This document shows, piece by piece, positions 41,626 through 56,637 of a stretch of 64,000 bases of DNA. A program made the position numbers and the translations under genes. Numbering within the stretch: the first letter of the stretch is position 1; the number at the start of each line of letters is the position of its first letter. The notes under the pieces are model-generated. The model worked only from the letters and a program-made list of their open reading frames with translations. It did not search any database and had not been told where the DNA came from. This stretch comes from UBA11090 sp035560555 (lineage in GTDB: Bacteria > Spirochaetota > Spirochaetia > Treponematales > Rectinemataceae), in the NCBI GenBank assembly GCA_035560555.1, contig DATMZF010000065.1, forward strand, positions 1-64,000, written 5' to 3'.

Positions 41626-42249
41626 TCAGTTCTTCTTGATCGCTTTACGAACAAGAACATCGCAATTGCGCGGACCCGGAAGGGCACCGCGTACCAAAAC
41701 CACACCTTTCTCGAGGTCTACCCGCACGATCCTGAGATTCAGAACCGTCACGCGCTCGCGACCCATTCTTCCCGGGAGCTTGATATTCTTGAAGCTCTTG
41801 TGGGGGTAGGTGCTCTGGCCGGTGGAACCCGGCTCCCTGTGAAACTTGGATCCGTGGGTGCTGCGACCGCCGGCGAAATTCCAGCGCTTCATGACGCCCT
41901 GAAATCCCTTACCTTTGGAAGTCGCCGTTACGTCGACATAGCGGATACCTTCGAGAAGCGCGGCGTCCAGCTTGTCGCCGACCTGCACGTCTTTCTCGAA
42001 ATCACGCATCTCGCGAAGAATCCTGGTGGGGGCGATGCCTTCGGCGAACTGGCCGGCGTAAGGCTTGCTCACCCTGGTTTTCTTCTTTGCGTAGACTCCG
42101 ACGACAACCGCGTCGTAGCCATCCTTGTCGGTGGTTTTCTTTCCAACGACCACGTTGGGCACGACCTGCACGACCGTTACGGGAATAAGTTTCCCCGTCT
42201 CGTCGAACACCTGGGTCATCCCAAGCTTTTTACCGATTATTCCGATCAT
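41626..42249 (-). CDS. rplC: 50S ribosomal protein L3
   Basis: A 207-residue early-assembly protein. MIGIIGKKLGMTQVFDETGK, GKGFQGVMKRWNFAGGRSTH and the HREPGSTGQSTYPHKSFKNI segment, which holds the glutamine methylated in other bacteria, define L3. It is the second gene of the S10 operon. Confidence 0.97.
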   Translation of the reverse strand: MIGIIGKKLGMTQVFDETGKLIPVTVVQVVPNVVVGKKTTDKDGYDAVVVGVYAKKKTRVSKPYAGQFAEGIAPTRILREMRDFEKDVQVGDKLDAALLEGIRYVDVTATSKGKGFQGVMKRWNFAGGRSTHGSKFHREPGSTGQSTYPHKSFKNIKLPGRMGRERVTVLNLRIVRVDLEKGVVLVRGALPGPRNCDVLVRKAIKKN

Positions 42250-42318
42250 TCGGCTCTCCTGCGTTGAACGCGGCCAGCACTAAGCCGGGCGTTTCAGCAT
42301 TTCAGCGGGCGAATGCGC

Positions 42319-42624
42319 TCACTGCTTGATCTCGACATCGACACCCGCGGGAAGCTCAAGCTTCATCAAGGCATCCATTACTTCGGGAGTGGGTTCCAGG
42401 ATATCGATAAGGCGCTTGTGCGTCCTCATTTCAAACTGTTCCCTGCTCTTCTTGTGCACGTGCGGCGATCTCAGCACCGTAAACTTATTGATGCGGGTCG
42501 GAAGCGGAATCGGCCCGGAAACTTTCGCTCCGGCACCCTGGACCGTCTTCACGATACCGCTGGCGCTGTCGTCGACAAGGCGCACGTCGAAGCCTCTCAG
42601 CCTTACACGGATTCTGTCTTTCAT
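42319..42624 (-). CDS. rpsJ: 30S ribosomal protein S10
   Basis: A 101-residue protein that binds NusB in antitermination as well as the 30S head. RIRVRLRGFDVRLVDDSASG, GPIPLPTRINKFTVLRSPHV and SREQFEMRTHKRLIDILEPT are diagnostic. The ATG at 42624 has a GGAGG site six bases upstream. It is the first gene of the S10 operon, whose promoter is at 42782-42810. Confidence 0.97.
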   Translation of the reverse strand: MKDRIRVRLRGFDVRLVDDSASGIVKTVQGAGAKVSGPIPLPTRINKFTVLRSPHVHKKSREQFEMRTHKRLIDILEPTPEVMDALMKLELPAGVDVEIKQ

Positions 42625-42696
42625 GTGTCCTCCAAAGATCCCTTGCACATACGATTTCGAGCCGTACCCTGGCGGGCGCGCTCAATTCCATGTGCG

Positions 42697-42716
42697 GCGA
42701 GGCACAAGAGCCTCGC
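42697..42716 (-). promoter_or_regulatory. Hairpin in the S10 operon leader
   Basis: A 7-bp stem GCGAGGC/GCCTCGC with a six-base loop lies in the roughly 150-base leader between the S10 promoter and rpsJ. A role in autogenous control is conceivable but not shown. Confidence 0.4.
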
Positions 42717-42781
42717 AAACCGCGGAGCGTAAGCCCACGCAGCTAAAACATGCCAACCCTAAAACATCGGGCGAGCAGGTC

Positions 42782-42810
42782 ATTATCGCAGAAAAAAAAA
42801 GGGCTGTCCA
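42782..42810 (-). promoter_or_regulatory. Promoter of the S10 operon
   Basis: On the minus strand, TGGACA at 42810-42805, a 17-base spacer and GATAAT at 42787-42782, preceded by TGC (extended -10). The -35 box is part of the 3' arm of the tuf terminator and the spacer contains the terminator T-run. Confidence 0.6.
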
Positions 42811-42839
42811 GTACCTCGCGAGGTGTGGACAGCCCTTTT
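42791..42839 (-). terminator. Terminator of tuf
   Basis: AAAAGGGCTGTCCA (42797-42810) pairs with TGGACAGCCCTTTT (42826-42839); the loop contains a further dyad, ACCTCGCGAGGT. On the minus strand it is followed by a run of nine T. It starts a few bases after the tuf stop. Confidence 0.9.
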
Positions 42840-42848
42840 AAAAGCTAA

Positions 42849-44039
42849 TCAGACGGTTACTTCGACTACCTGACCGGAAGCGACCGTGTGTCCGCCTTCA
42901 CGAATAGCGAACTTGAGCCCCTTCTCCATGGCGATCGGGTAGATCAACTCGACGTTGATCGGCGTGTTGTCGCCGGGCATGACCATTTCCTTGCCTTCGG
43001 GCAGGGTCACGGTGCCGGTGATATCGGTCGTCCTGAAGTAGAACTGGGGTCTGTAGCCGGAGAAGAACGGGCTATGGCGTCCGCCCTCGGCCTGGTTGAG
43101 CACGTAAACCTGACCGGTGAACTTGGTGTGCGGATTGATAGTGCCCGGCTTGGCGAGAACCTGTCCGCGCTCGACTTCTTTCTTGTCCACGCCGCGAAGC
43201 AGGGTTCCGACGTTGTCGCCAGCTCGCCCTTCGTCGAGAAGCTTGTTGAACATTTCAATGCCGGTTACGACGGTGGACTTATTCGGCTTGATGCCGACGA
43301 TGTCGACGTTGTCGTTGAGCTTGACGATACCGCGCTCGATACGGCCGGTCACGACGGTGCCGCGGCCGGAAATGGAGAAGACGTCCTCGATGGGCATCAG
43401 GAAGGGCTTGTCGGTGAGGCGCACCGGATCGGGGAAGAAGGTGTCCATGGCGTCGAGCAGTTCCTGGATGCAGACAGTGACTTCGGGATTATCGGGCTCG
43501 GTCATCGCCTTGAAAGCGGAACCTTTGACGATCGGGGTAACGTCGCCGGGGAAACCGTAGAAATTGAGAAGATCGCGGATTTCTTCCTCGACGAGTTCAA
43601 TGAGTTCGGGATCGTCGACGAGGTCAACCTTGTTGAGGAACACGAGGACGGAAGGAACGCCTACCTGGCGGGCGAGCAGGACGTGCTCACGGGTCTGGGG
43701 CATTACGGAGTCCGGCGCGGAAACGACCAGGATGGCGCCATCCATCTGCGCGGCGCCGGTGATCATGTTCTTGATGTAGTCGGCATGTCCGGGGCAGTCG
43801 ATGTGCGCATAGTGGCGCTTCGCCGACTGATACTCGAGGTGTCGAGTATTGATCGTGATACCACGTGCCTTTTCTTCCGGAGCGTTGTCAATATCGTCGT
43901 ACTTCATCACCTTGTCACCAAATTTGTGACCGCAGTACATGGTGATGGCTGCGCTCAGGGTTGTCTTGCCGTGGTCGATGTGTCCGATCGTACCGACGTT
44001 CATATGCGGCTTGGTACGTTCGAATTTCTCTTTAGCCAT
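42849..44039 (-). CDS. tuf: Elongation factor Tu
   Basis: A 396-residue GTPase that brings aminoacyl-tRNA to the ribosome. GTPase motifs are GHIDHGKT, DCPGHADY and NKVD; domains 2 and 3 follow with GRGTVVTGRIERG and the C-terminal IREGGHTVASGQVVEV. The opening MAKEKFERTKPHMNVGTIGH and the ARGITINTRHLEYQSAKRHY switch region are very close to treponemal EF-Tu. It has a strong promoter and its own terminator, so it is a monocistronic unit. AGGAGG precedes the ATG. Confidence 0.98.
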   Translation of the reverse strand: MAKEKFERTKPHMNVGTIGHIDHGKTTLSAAITMYCGHKFGDKVMKYDDIDNAPEEKARGITINTRHLEYQSAKRHYAHIDCPGHADYIKNMITGAAQMDGAILVVSAPDSVMPQTREHVLLARQVGVPSVLVFLNKVDLVDDPELIELVEEEIRDLLNFYGFPGDVTPIVKGSAFKAMTEPDNPEVTVCIQELLDAMDTFFPDPVRLTDKPFLMPIEDVFSISGRGTVVTGRIERGIVKLNDNVDIVGIKPNKSTVVTGIEMFNKLLDEGRAGDNVGTLLRGVDKKEVERGQVLAKPGTINPHTKFTGQVYVLNQAEGGRHSPFFSGYRPQFYFRTTDITGTVTLPEGKEMVMPGDNTPINVELIYPIAMEKGLKFAIREGGHTVASGQVVEVTV

Positions 44040-44167
44040 ATCTTCTTCCTCCTAGGCTTCGTCACCGGCTCTTCACGCAAAAACGCGGGATGCCGCATGA
44101 AGATAGTCCGCCGGCATCAAAGCCGCCGGATCCTAATGCCATGAATATTCTTTGTTAAGGCTTTCGG

Positions 44168-44196
44168 ATTATAAAAGAACTATCAACGGTGATCAA
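44168..44196 (-). promoter_or_regulatory. Promoter of tuf
   Basis: On the minus strand, TTGATC at 44196-44191, a 17-base spacer and a perfect TATAAT at 44173-44168. The leader to the ATG is about 120 bases. Confidence 0.7.
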
Positions 44197-44227
44197 GAGG
44201 CTATGGTTGAGATTGGCGTTTTTTTCC

Positions 44228-46354
44228 CTATTTTTTATTGGCTAAAAGGGTTGCCTCAGGGTTTGATGGGGATTGCCTCAGCGTTTCATAGTTCCCGAAG
44301 CGGGCCTGGAACTGCGCCCTACCCCTGCTCATGGACCTCAAGTCTCCCGCAAAACCGAAAAGCATGCGCATCGGAGCCCTGGCAACGATCGTTTTCCGCC
44401 CCGCTCCGTCTTCCACCGATTCTATCCGCCCTCCCCTGGCGGAGATGGCGTTGAGGACGGGACCGAAATGTTCCTCGGGGCACTCTATGTCGATCCGCAT
44501 CACCGGCTCCAGAATTTCCGAGCCCGCCTCGAGCATGGCGCGTCGCGTCGCGAGGGCGCTCGCCGCTTCCACCGCGATTTCGCCGTTGCGGCCTGTGCCG
44601 CCGGGCGGGGGGACAAGGGCGAGAATCGTGACGAGGATGGCCTCCATCGGCCAACCCTGAAGAGGCCCCACACCCATCGCCGACTCGGCGCCCCGGCGCG
44701 TCGCCGCCAGGAGTTGCGGCTGGATTCTCAGTCCCGCGGCGATGGTCACTTCGTTGACGGGCGCTTCGCGGCGGGTCTCAACCTTGAGCTCGACGGAGAC
44801 CCTGATTCTCTCCCCTCCGAAGTCGTGGTCGAAATCCTCCTTCACGGTGGCGCCGCGGATGAGTCTTTCCCTGCAGTTCACGCGGGGGTTGCCTGTCCTG
44901 ATGCGAAGGCCGAATTCCCGACGCAGCCTTTCGGCCACGATATCAAGGTGCAATTCCCCTTGGCCGGAGACCTCGAAGCGCCCCGTCTCCTTTTCCTCGC
45001 GGATCCCAAGCGAGAGATCCTCGACCGCGAGCGAATCCAGGGCCTGCCTTAAGGCGGCCGCGTCCTGGGCGCTGTTGGGTTCCATTATCTGGCTGACGAC
45101 GGGATCAGGGACTTCAAGGGACTCGAACAGGACGGGGAAGGCGCGTTCGCAGAGGCTGGCGCCCGGTTCCAGACCAGCCGTCTTCAAGGCCACGACTTCC
45201 CCCGCTCCGGCTTCCCTCAGCTCGGTGAGCGTCTCGGCGTGGATGCCGAAAATCTTTTTGATTATCACGTCCCGGGAGGAGCGGGCATCGAACGTCTTCC
45301 GTCCCGCGCTGAGCGAGCCAGACCATATTCGCGTCCAGGCGTAATTATCGCCGGCGCTGTCGCGCAGCGTTTTGAAGACAAAGGCGGAGAGATGGGATTT
45401 TCCCTCGGGGAGTATCGTCAGCGGCATGCGCGTGCAGGGATCGATGCCTGGGGGCACGGACGCCTCGGCCGGCGAGGGAAGCATGGCTATCACGCTGTCG
45501 AGCAGAATGCTCACCGAGCAGTCCACAAAGGCCGATCCGCAGAGGACGGGGACGAGGCCGCAGGCCTTTACGGCATTGGCGGCGGCGCGGGCGAGGAGCT
45601 CGGACGGGACTTCCTGGTTGGAGGCGTAGAGGGCGAGGATTTCCTCGTCCCGCTCCGCGACTTTCTCGAGGAGGAGGGCCCGCGCCGCGAGCGCCGCGGC
45701 CTTCGACGATGGGGAAAGGGCAGCTGGGGACAGGAGCGTGAGGGGCTCTGAACAGTCGGCGCCGCCAGAGATTCCTTCCTCCGCGAGATAGTGGGGCTCC
45801 ATGGTGACGAGGTCGACTATGCCGAGCCATTTCCTATCCTCGAAGAGCGGGTACTGTATGGCTACGGCGTCGGGCTCGAGAATGGCGCGCAGGTCCTGGA
45901 TGACGCCAGGGAAATCGGCGCCCGCCCTGTCCATTTTGTTGATGAAATAGATGCGGGGAAGCTTTCTGGAGGCGACGGCCTTGGCGATGACCTCGGTGCG
46001 CGCCTGAACGCCCGATACGGCACAAAGAGCGATGACGGCCCCATCGAGAATCCTGAGCGCCCTGTCGACCTCACCGCCAAAATCCACGTGTCCGGGCGTG
46101 TCGATGAGATGAACTCCGACGCCCGCCCATTCGAAACGCACTGCGGCCGATTTCACCGTTATGCCATGCAGTCTCTCCACGCTGAGATAGTCGGTGGCGG
46201 TGGTGCCTTCGTCGACGGTACCGGTTTCCCTCCTCAAGCCAGCGAGGAATAACATCTTTTCGGTGATGGAGGTCTTTCCCGCATCGACATGGGCGAGGAC
46301 GCCTATGTTTCTTATGCTCTCCATGCCCTTGGCCGAAGGAAGCGTCGCATTCAT
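44228..46354 (-). CDS. EF-G paralogue in the str locus
   Basis: A 708-residue translational GTPase. G1 AHVDAGKTS (21-29), G3 DTPGH (85-89) and G4 NKMD (139-142) are present. The switch I motif reads HGIT (63-66) where EF-G normally has RGIT, and the region before it (GTVDEGTTATDYLSVER) departs from canonical EF-G. Domain III (VSGQGELHLDIVAERLRREF), domain IV and domain V (GGRIESVEDGAGRKTIVARA) follow in order. Spirochaetes commonly carry two specialised EF-G copies (spdEFG1 and spdEFG2); this is probably one of them or a related paralogue, so a canonical fusA may lie elsewhere. The ATG at 46354 has no ribosome binding site. Longer frames upstream run through repeats and rpsG and were rejected. 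Confidence 0.82.
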   Translation of the reverse strand: MNATLPSAKGMESIRNIGVLAHVDAGKTSITEKMLFLAGLRRETGTVDEGTTATDYLSVERLHGITVKSAAVRFEWAGVGVHLIDTPGHVDFGGEVDRALRILDGAVIALCAVSGVQARTEVIAKAVASRKLPRIYFINKMDRAGADFPGVIQDLRAILEPDAVAIQYPLFEDRKWLGIVDLVTMEPHYLAEEGISGGADCSEPLTLLSPAALSPSSKAAALAARALLLEKVAERDEEILALYASNQEVPSELLARAAANAVKACGLVPVLCGSAFVDCSVSILLDSVIAMLPSPAEASVPPGIDPCTRMPLTILPEGKSHLSAFVFKTLRDSAGDNYAWTRIWSGSLSAGRKTFDARSSRDVIIKKIFGIHAETLTELREAGAGEVVALKTAGLEPGASLCERAFPVLFESLEVPDPVVSQIMEPNSAQDAAALRQALDSLAVEDLSLGIREEKETGRFEVSGQGELHLDIVAERLRREFGLRIRTGNPRVNCRERLIRGATVKEDFDHDFGGERIRVSVELKVETRREAPVNEVTIAAGLRIQPQLLAATRRGAESAMGVGPLQGWPMEAILVTILALVPPPGGTGRNGEIAVEAASALATRRAMLEAGSEILEPVMRIDIECPEEHFGPVLNAISARGGRIESVEDGAGRKTIVARAPMRMLFGFAGDLRSMSRGRAQFQARFGNYETLRQSPSNPEATLLANKK

Positions 46355-46480
46355 GATGGTTTCAGTATAGGACGAATTTATCCAAGAAAAAAGCCGCCCG
46401 CAAGGATGGCTTCGTACGTTGATGGGCGGAGCGAGGAATGCCGGCGATAGCGCGCAGATCCCATAGCCACGCTCGCAGTC

Positions 46481-46583
46481 GCGCGCGAGAGCGAACAAAG
46501 CGTTCGCGCGGAAAATAAAAAAGCCCCGCATAGCGGGGCTTTTCTTTTTCAGTGAAAGACTACCAGCGATAGTGGGCGAACGC
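46481..46583 (-). repeat. Copy A of the rpsG 3'-end tandem duplication
   Basis: This 103-base unit is identical to 46604-46706 except for one base (T for C in the run after the terminator stem). It repeats the last codons of rpsG (AFAHYRW and stop) and the terminator, so it is a non-coding remnant of a local duplication with a 123-base period. Confidence 0.85.
46511..46545 (-). terminator. Second copy of the rpsG terminator
   Basis: AAGCCCCGC/GCGGGGCTT with an ATA loop (46521-46541), followed on the minus strand by TTTTATTTT. It is the duplicate of the terminator at 46634-46668. Confidence 0.82.
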
Positions 46584-46603
46584 CAGTCGCAACGCGCGCT
46601 TTC

Positions 46604-46706
46604 GCGCGCGAGAGCGAACAAAGCGTTCGCGCGGAAAATAAAAAAGCCCCGCATAGCGGGGCTTTTCTTTCTCAGTGAAAGACTACCAGCGATAGTGGGC
46701 GAACGC
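46604..46706 (-). repeat. Copy B of the tandem duplication, containing the true rpsG end
   Basis: The functional copy: it includes the rpsG stop codon (46683-46685) and the last codons. A 17-base inverted repeat, GCGAACAAAGCGTTCGC at 46613-46629 and its complement at 46700-46716, brackets the terminator and stop codon. Confidence 0.85.
46634..46668 (-). terminator. Terminator of rpsL-rpsG
   Basis: A 9-bp stem AAGCCCCGC/GCGGGGCTT with an ATA loop (46644-46664) and TTTTTATTTT after it on the minus strand, just past the rpsG stop. Confidence 0.88.
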
Positions 46707-47153
46707 TTTGTTCGCTTCAGCCATCTTGTGCATGTCTTCCTTCTTCTTGATGGCGGTGCCCGTACCGTTGAAAGCGTCGAGAAGCTCGTCGGCGAGCTTC
46801 TCGGGCATGGCCTTGCCGCTGCGGGCGCGGCTGGCGTTGATGAGCCAGCGCATGGCCAGAGCCTCGCGCCTGGAATCCCTGATCTCGATGGGTACCTGAT
46901 AGGTCGCGCCACCGACGCGTCGGGACTTGACCTCGACGGCGGGTTTCGCGTTCTCGAGCGCTTTGGTGAAAACGTCGAGCGCCGGAACGCCGGCCTTCTG
47001 CTGCATGACATCGAGCGCATCGTACATAATTCTGGTACAGGTGGATTTCTTCCCCTGTATCATCATCCTGCAGATGAACTTGGTGATGGCTACCGAATTG
47101 TACTTCGTATCGGGCGCGTGGCCACGATCGATTGTCTTCTTTTTTCTGCCCAT
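46683..47153 (-). CDS. rpsG: 30S ribosomal protein S7
   Basis: A 156-residue head-organising protein. KFICRMMIQGKKSTCTRIMY, the VGGATYQVPIEIRDSRREAL beta hairpin and ALRWLINASR-like LAMRWLINASRARSGKAMPE identify S7; it ends ANKAFAHYRW. It follows rpsL by 17 bases. Its 3' end has been duplicated downstream together with the terminator. Confidence 0.97.
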   Translation of the reverse strand: MGRKKKTIDRGHAPDTKYNSVAITKFICRMMIQGKKSTCTRIMYDALDVMQQKAGVPALDVFTKALENAKPAVEVKSRRVGGATYQVPIEIRDSRREALAMRWLINASRARSGKAMPEKLADELLDAFNGTGTAIKKKEDMHKMAEANKAFAHYRW

Positions 47154-47170
47154 TTTTTTCGCCTCTTCCC

Positions 47171-47545
47171 TTACGCCTTGGGCCTTTTAGCGCCGTATTT
47201 GGAGCGCGCCTTCTTGCGGTCTTCGACGCCTAGCGTATCCTTGGCTCCGCGGATGATGTGGTAGCGCACACCAGGAAGGTCCTTTACACGGCCTCCCCTG
47301 ACGAGCACGACAGAGTGTTCCTGAAGATTGTGGCCTACACCCGGAATATAAGCGGTCACTTCGATACCGTTCGTTAAGCGCACGCGCGCGACTTTTCGCA
47401 AAGCCGAGTTTGGCTTCTTGGGCGTAACGGTCATGACGCGGGTGCAGACGCCGCGACGCTGTGGGCACTCATTCAGTGCCGGGGCTTTGGTCCGCCATGT
47501 GTTTGTCTTTCTGCCATTGCGGATAAGCTGGTTGATCGTCGGCAT
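47171..47545 (-). CDS. rpsL: 30S ribosomal protein S12
   Basis: A 124-residue decoding-centre protein, MPTINQLIRNGRKTNTWRTK, with TPKKPNSALRK and GGRVKDLPGVRYHIIRG. Lys43 and Lys88, the main sites of streptomycin-resistance mutations, are wild type. The ATG at 47545 gives the standard N-terminus. It is driven by the promoter at 47658-47687. Confidence 0.97.
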   Translation of the reverse strand: MPTINQLIRNGRKTNTWRTKAPALNECPQRRGVCTRVMTVTPKKPNSALRKVARVRLTNGIEVTAYIPGVGHNLQEHSVVLVRGGRVKDLPGVRYHIIRGAKDTLGVEDRKKARSKYGAKRPKA

Positions 47546-47657
47546 ATATGCTCTAGACTCCCTTATGAGGTCGCTGCGCGTCAGCATCGCGCGGACCAGT
47601 TTCATTGTTCACGGGTTCGGATAGCCAGGAATTGCGGTGGCGCTTCCCAGGCGATCC

Positions 47658-47687
47658 AAGATACCCCTACAGATCAATCGTTGTCAA
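47658..47687 (-). promoter_or_regulatory. Promoter of rpsL-rpsG
   Basis: On the minus strand, a perfect TTGACA at 47687-47682, an 18-base spacer and TATCTT at 47663-47658. The leader to rpsL is about 105 bases. Confidence 0.62.
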
Positions 47688-47689
47688 TA

Positions 47690-47718
47690 CCGGCATCCGG
47701 ATGTATTCCGGACGCCGG
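47690..47718 (-). repeat. Hairpin between rpoC and the rpsL promoter
   Basis: An 11-bp stem CCGGCGTCCGG/CCGGATGCCGG (one G-T pair) with a seven-base loop, 34 bases after the rpoC stop. No T-run follows because the TTGACA box begins almost at once. It may end rpoBC transcripts in a factor-dependent way or protect their 3' ends. Confidence 0.6.
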
Positions 47719-47752
47719 ACCCTAAAACCCATACGTCCCGAGGGGGACAAAC

Positions 47753-52096
<4,344 letters not shown>

Positions 52097-52286
52097 GCTA
52101 CCCCCTGGGGTTTCGCCAAGCTCCCCAAAAGGGAGCTTGGCGGCGCGATTCCCTTCAGGGAATCGCGTAATAACTGTTTCACGGCGCGGTTTCCTGACGA
52201 AAACCGCGTATCACAGTTCCGTGCCGCTATATCGCCCCGGAACCGCGCTATGCTATGAACGAACGTCGGCAAAGCTCCGCCGACCG
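52097..52286 (-). repeat. rpoB-rpoC intergenic hairpin cluster
   Basis: Four successive inverted repeats: 52114-52142 (perfect 12-bp stem, CAAAA loop), 52144-52167 (perfect 10-bp stem, TTCA loop), 52185-52208 (8-bp stem CGCGGTTT, flanked by AACTGT/ACAGTT arms at 52172 and 52213) and 52265-52284 (6-bp stem GTCGGC). None has a T-run. They separate two genes that in most bacteria are nearly contiguous. RNA processing, pausing or stability are possible roles. Confidence 0.75.
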
Positions 52287-55784
<3,498 letters not shown>

Positions 55785-56084
55785 CCGTTACCCCTCCTGA
55801 AGCGCACAGTCAAGCGCGCGGGTCGGTTCGGTCTGCGCTAGAACGTCGCCGCGCCCTTCAAGCGCGCGGCGCCATGCAACAAAACGCAGCGATACATAAG
55901 AAACTTGCGGTCATCCCGAGACGTTCGTCGAGCGTCTCCGGAAAACCACGCTTCCTTCCCAGAAGCGACGACGAGCGCCGCGTCTGAAAAGGAAGCGTAT
56001 TTAAAAGAACTTTGGGCCGCTCGAAGGCTTCGCCGGGGAACACCGAAGGCGCTTTCCCGGCTAACCGCGTACAGCCGCGATGCC
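55785..56084. other. rplL-rpoB intergenic region
   Basis: No convincing gene. It contains a hairpin at 55847-55871 (CGCCGCGC/GCGCGGCG) and a dyad at 55918-55938 (GAGACG/CGTCTC) within a segment reading TCATCCCGAGACGTTCGTCG, which resembles dispersed intergenic palindromes found in many bacteria. An open frame of 61 codons on the minus strand (55858-56043) lacks a ribosome binding site and family features. Confidence 0.5.
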
Positions 56085-56471
56085 TTATTTGACTTCGACC
56101 GCTCCGCCGGCTTCGACGATAGCCGCCTTGACCTTTTCGGCTTCTTCCTTGGAGACGTTCTCCTTGAGAGCCTTGTCTCCGGCTTCGACGAGGTCTTTCG
56201 CCTCTTTGAGGCCGAGACCGGTGATGGCGCGGACGGCCTTGATGATGGAAATTTTCTTGTCCGCGGGAACGTTGCCCTTGAGGACGACGGTGAACTCGGT
56301 CTTTTCCTCGACGGGGGCGGCGGCCGCGGCGGCGGGGCCGGCTGCTGCGGCGACGGGGGCCGCGGCGGTGACGCCGAACTTCTCTTCCATGGCCTTGACG
56401 AGATCGGCGATCTCGAGAACCGTCATGGAGGCTACTGCGTCGATAATCTGCTCTTTGGTAAGCGCTGCCAT
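56085..56471 (-). CDS. rplL: 50S ribosomal protein L7/L12
   Basis: A 128-residue stalk protein. N-terminal dimerisation domain MAALTKEQIIDAVASMTVLE, an Ala/Pro-rich hinge (about 38-55) and the C-terminal domain VVLKGNVPADKKISIIKAVR, GLGLKEAKDLVEAG that binds factors. The ATG at 56471 has a GGAG site. It is separated from rplJ by 164 bases containing two perfect hairpins. Confidence 0.98.
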   Translation of the reverse strand: MAALTKEQIIDAVASMTVLEIADLVKAMEEKFGVTAAAPVAAAAGPAAAAAAPVEEKTEFTVVLKGNVPADKKISIIKAVRAITGLGLKEAKDLVEAGDKALKENVSKEEAEKVKAAIVEAGGAVEVK

Positions 56472-56578
56472 ATTATCTTCTCCTGGTAAAAACGCTGGAT
56501 CACCCATACGGGCGATCATATTCCAGACCGACAGGAACGGCAGCAATCCGAAGCCTGACGGTCAAATTCACTTGATCG

Positions 56579-56637
56579 CGGGTTTCGCGTCCCGCGCGAA
56601 ACCCGAAAATCAAAATCCGCTCGGGCGGATTTTGATT
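56579..56637 (-). repeat. Two perfect hairpins between rplJ and rplL
   Basis: An 11-bp stem CGGGTTTCGCG/CGCGAAACCCG with a five-base loop (56579-56605) and a 13-bp stem AATCAAAATCCGC/GCGGATTTTGATT with a four-base loop (56608-56637). The second overlaps the rplJ stop codon. On the minus strand it is followed by TTTTCGGG, so it could attenuate or be a processing point, allowing rplL to be expressed at a different level. Confidence 0.8.

Larger units (their letters stand above)
46355..46682. other. Gap between rpsG and the EF-G-like gene: duplicated terminators and promoter
   Basis: This 328-base stretch holds no gene. It contains two tandem copies of a 103-base unit derived from the rpsG 3' end, each with a terminator. 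A further GGGCGG-T6 hairpin-like element lies at about 46391-46425 on the minus strand. Near the EF-G-like gene are two possible -10 boxes, TATACT (46369-46364) and TAAATT (46380-46375, with TTGCGG at 46403-46398 and a 17-base spacer). Confidence 0.6.

Noticed and set aside
46481..46706. Possible CRISPR-like or mobile repeat
   Set aside because: Only two copies, and one is the genuine rpsG 3' end; it is a local tandem duplication without transposase, target duplications or spacers.
46355..47020. An N-terminal extension that would make the EF-G-like protein 930 residues
   Set aside because: It would run antisense-free but out of frame through rpsG and two terminators, and its translation repeats the duplicated 103-base unit. 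The GTPase domain starts normally at the ATG at 46354.
55858..56043. A 61-codon minus-strand frame between rplL and rpoB
   Set aside because: No ribosome binding site, no family resemblance, and it lies over palindromic repeats.
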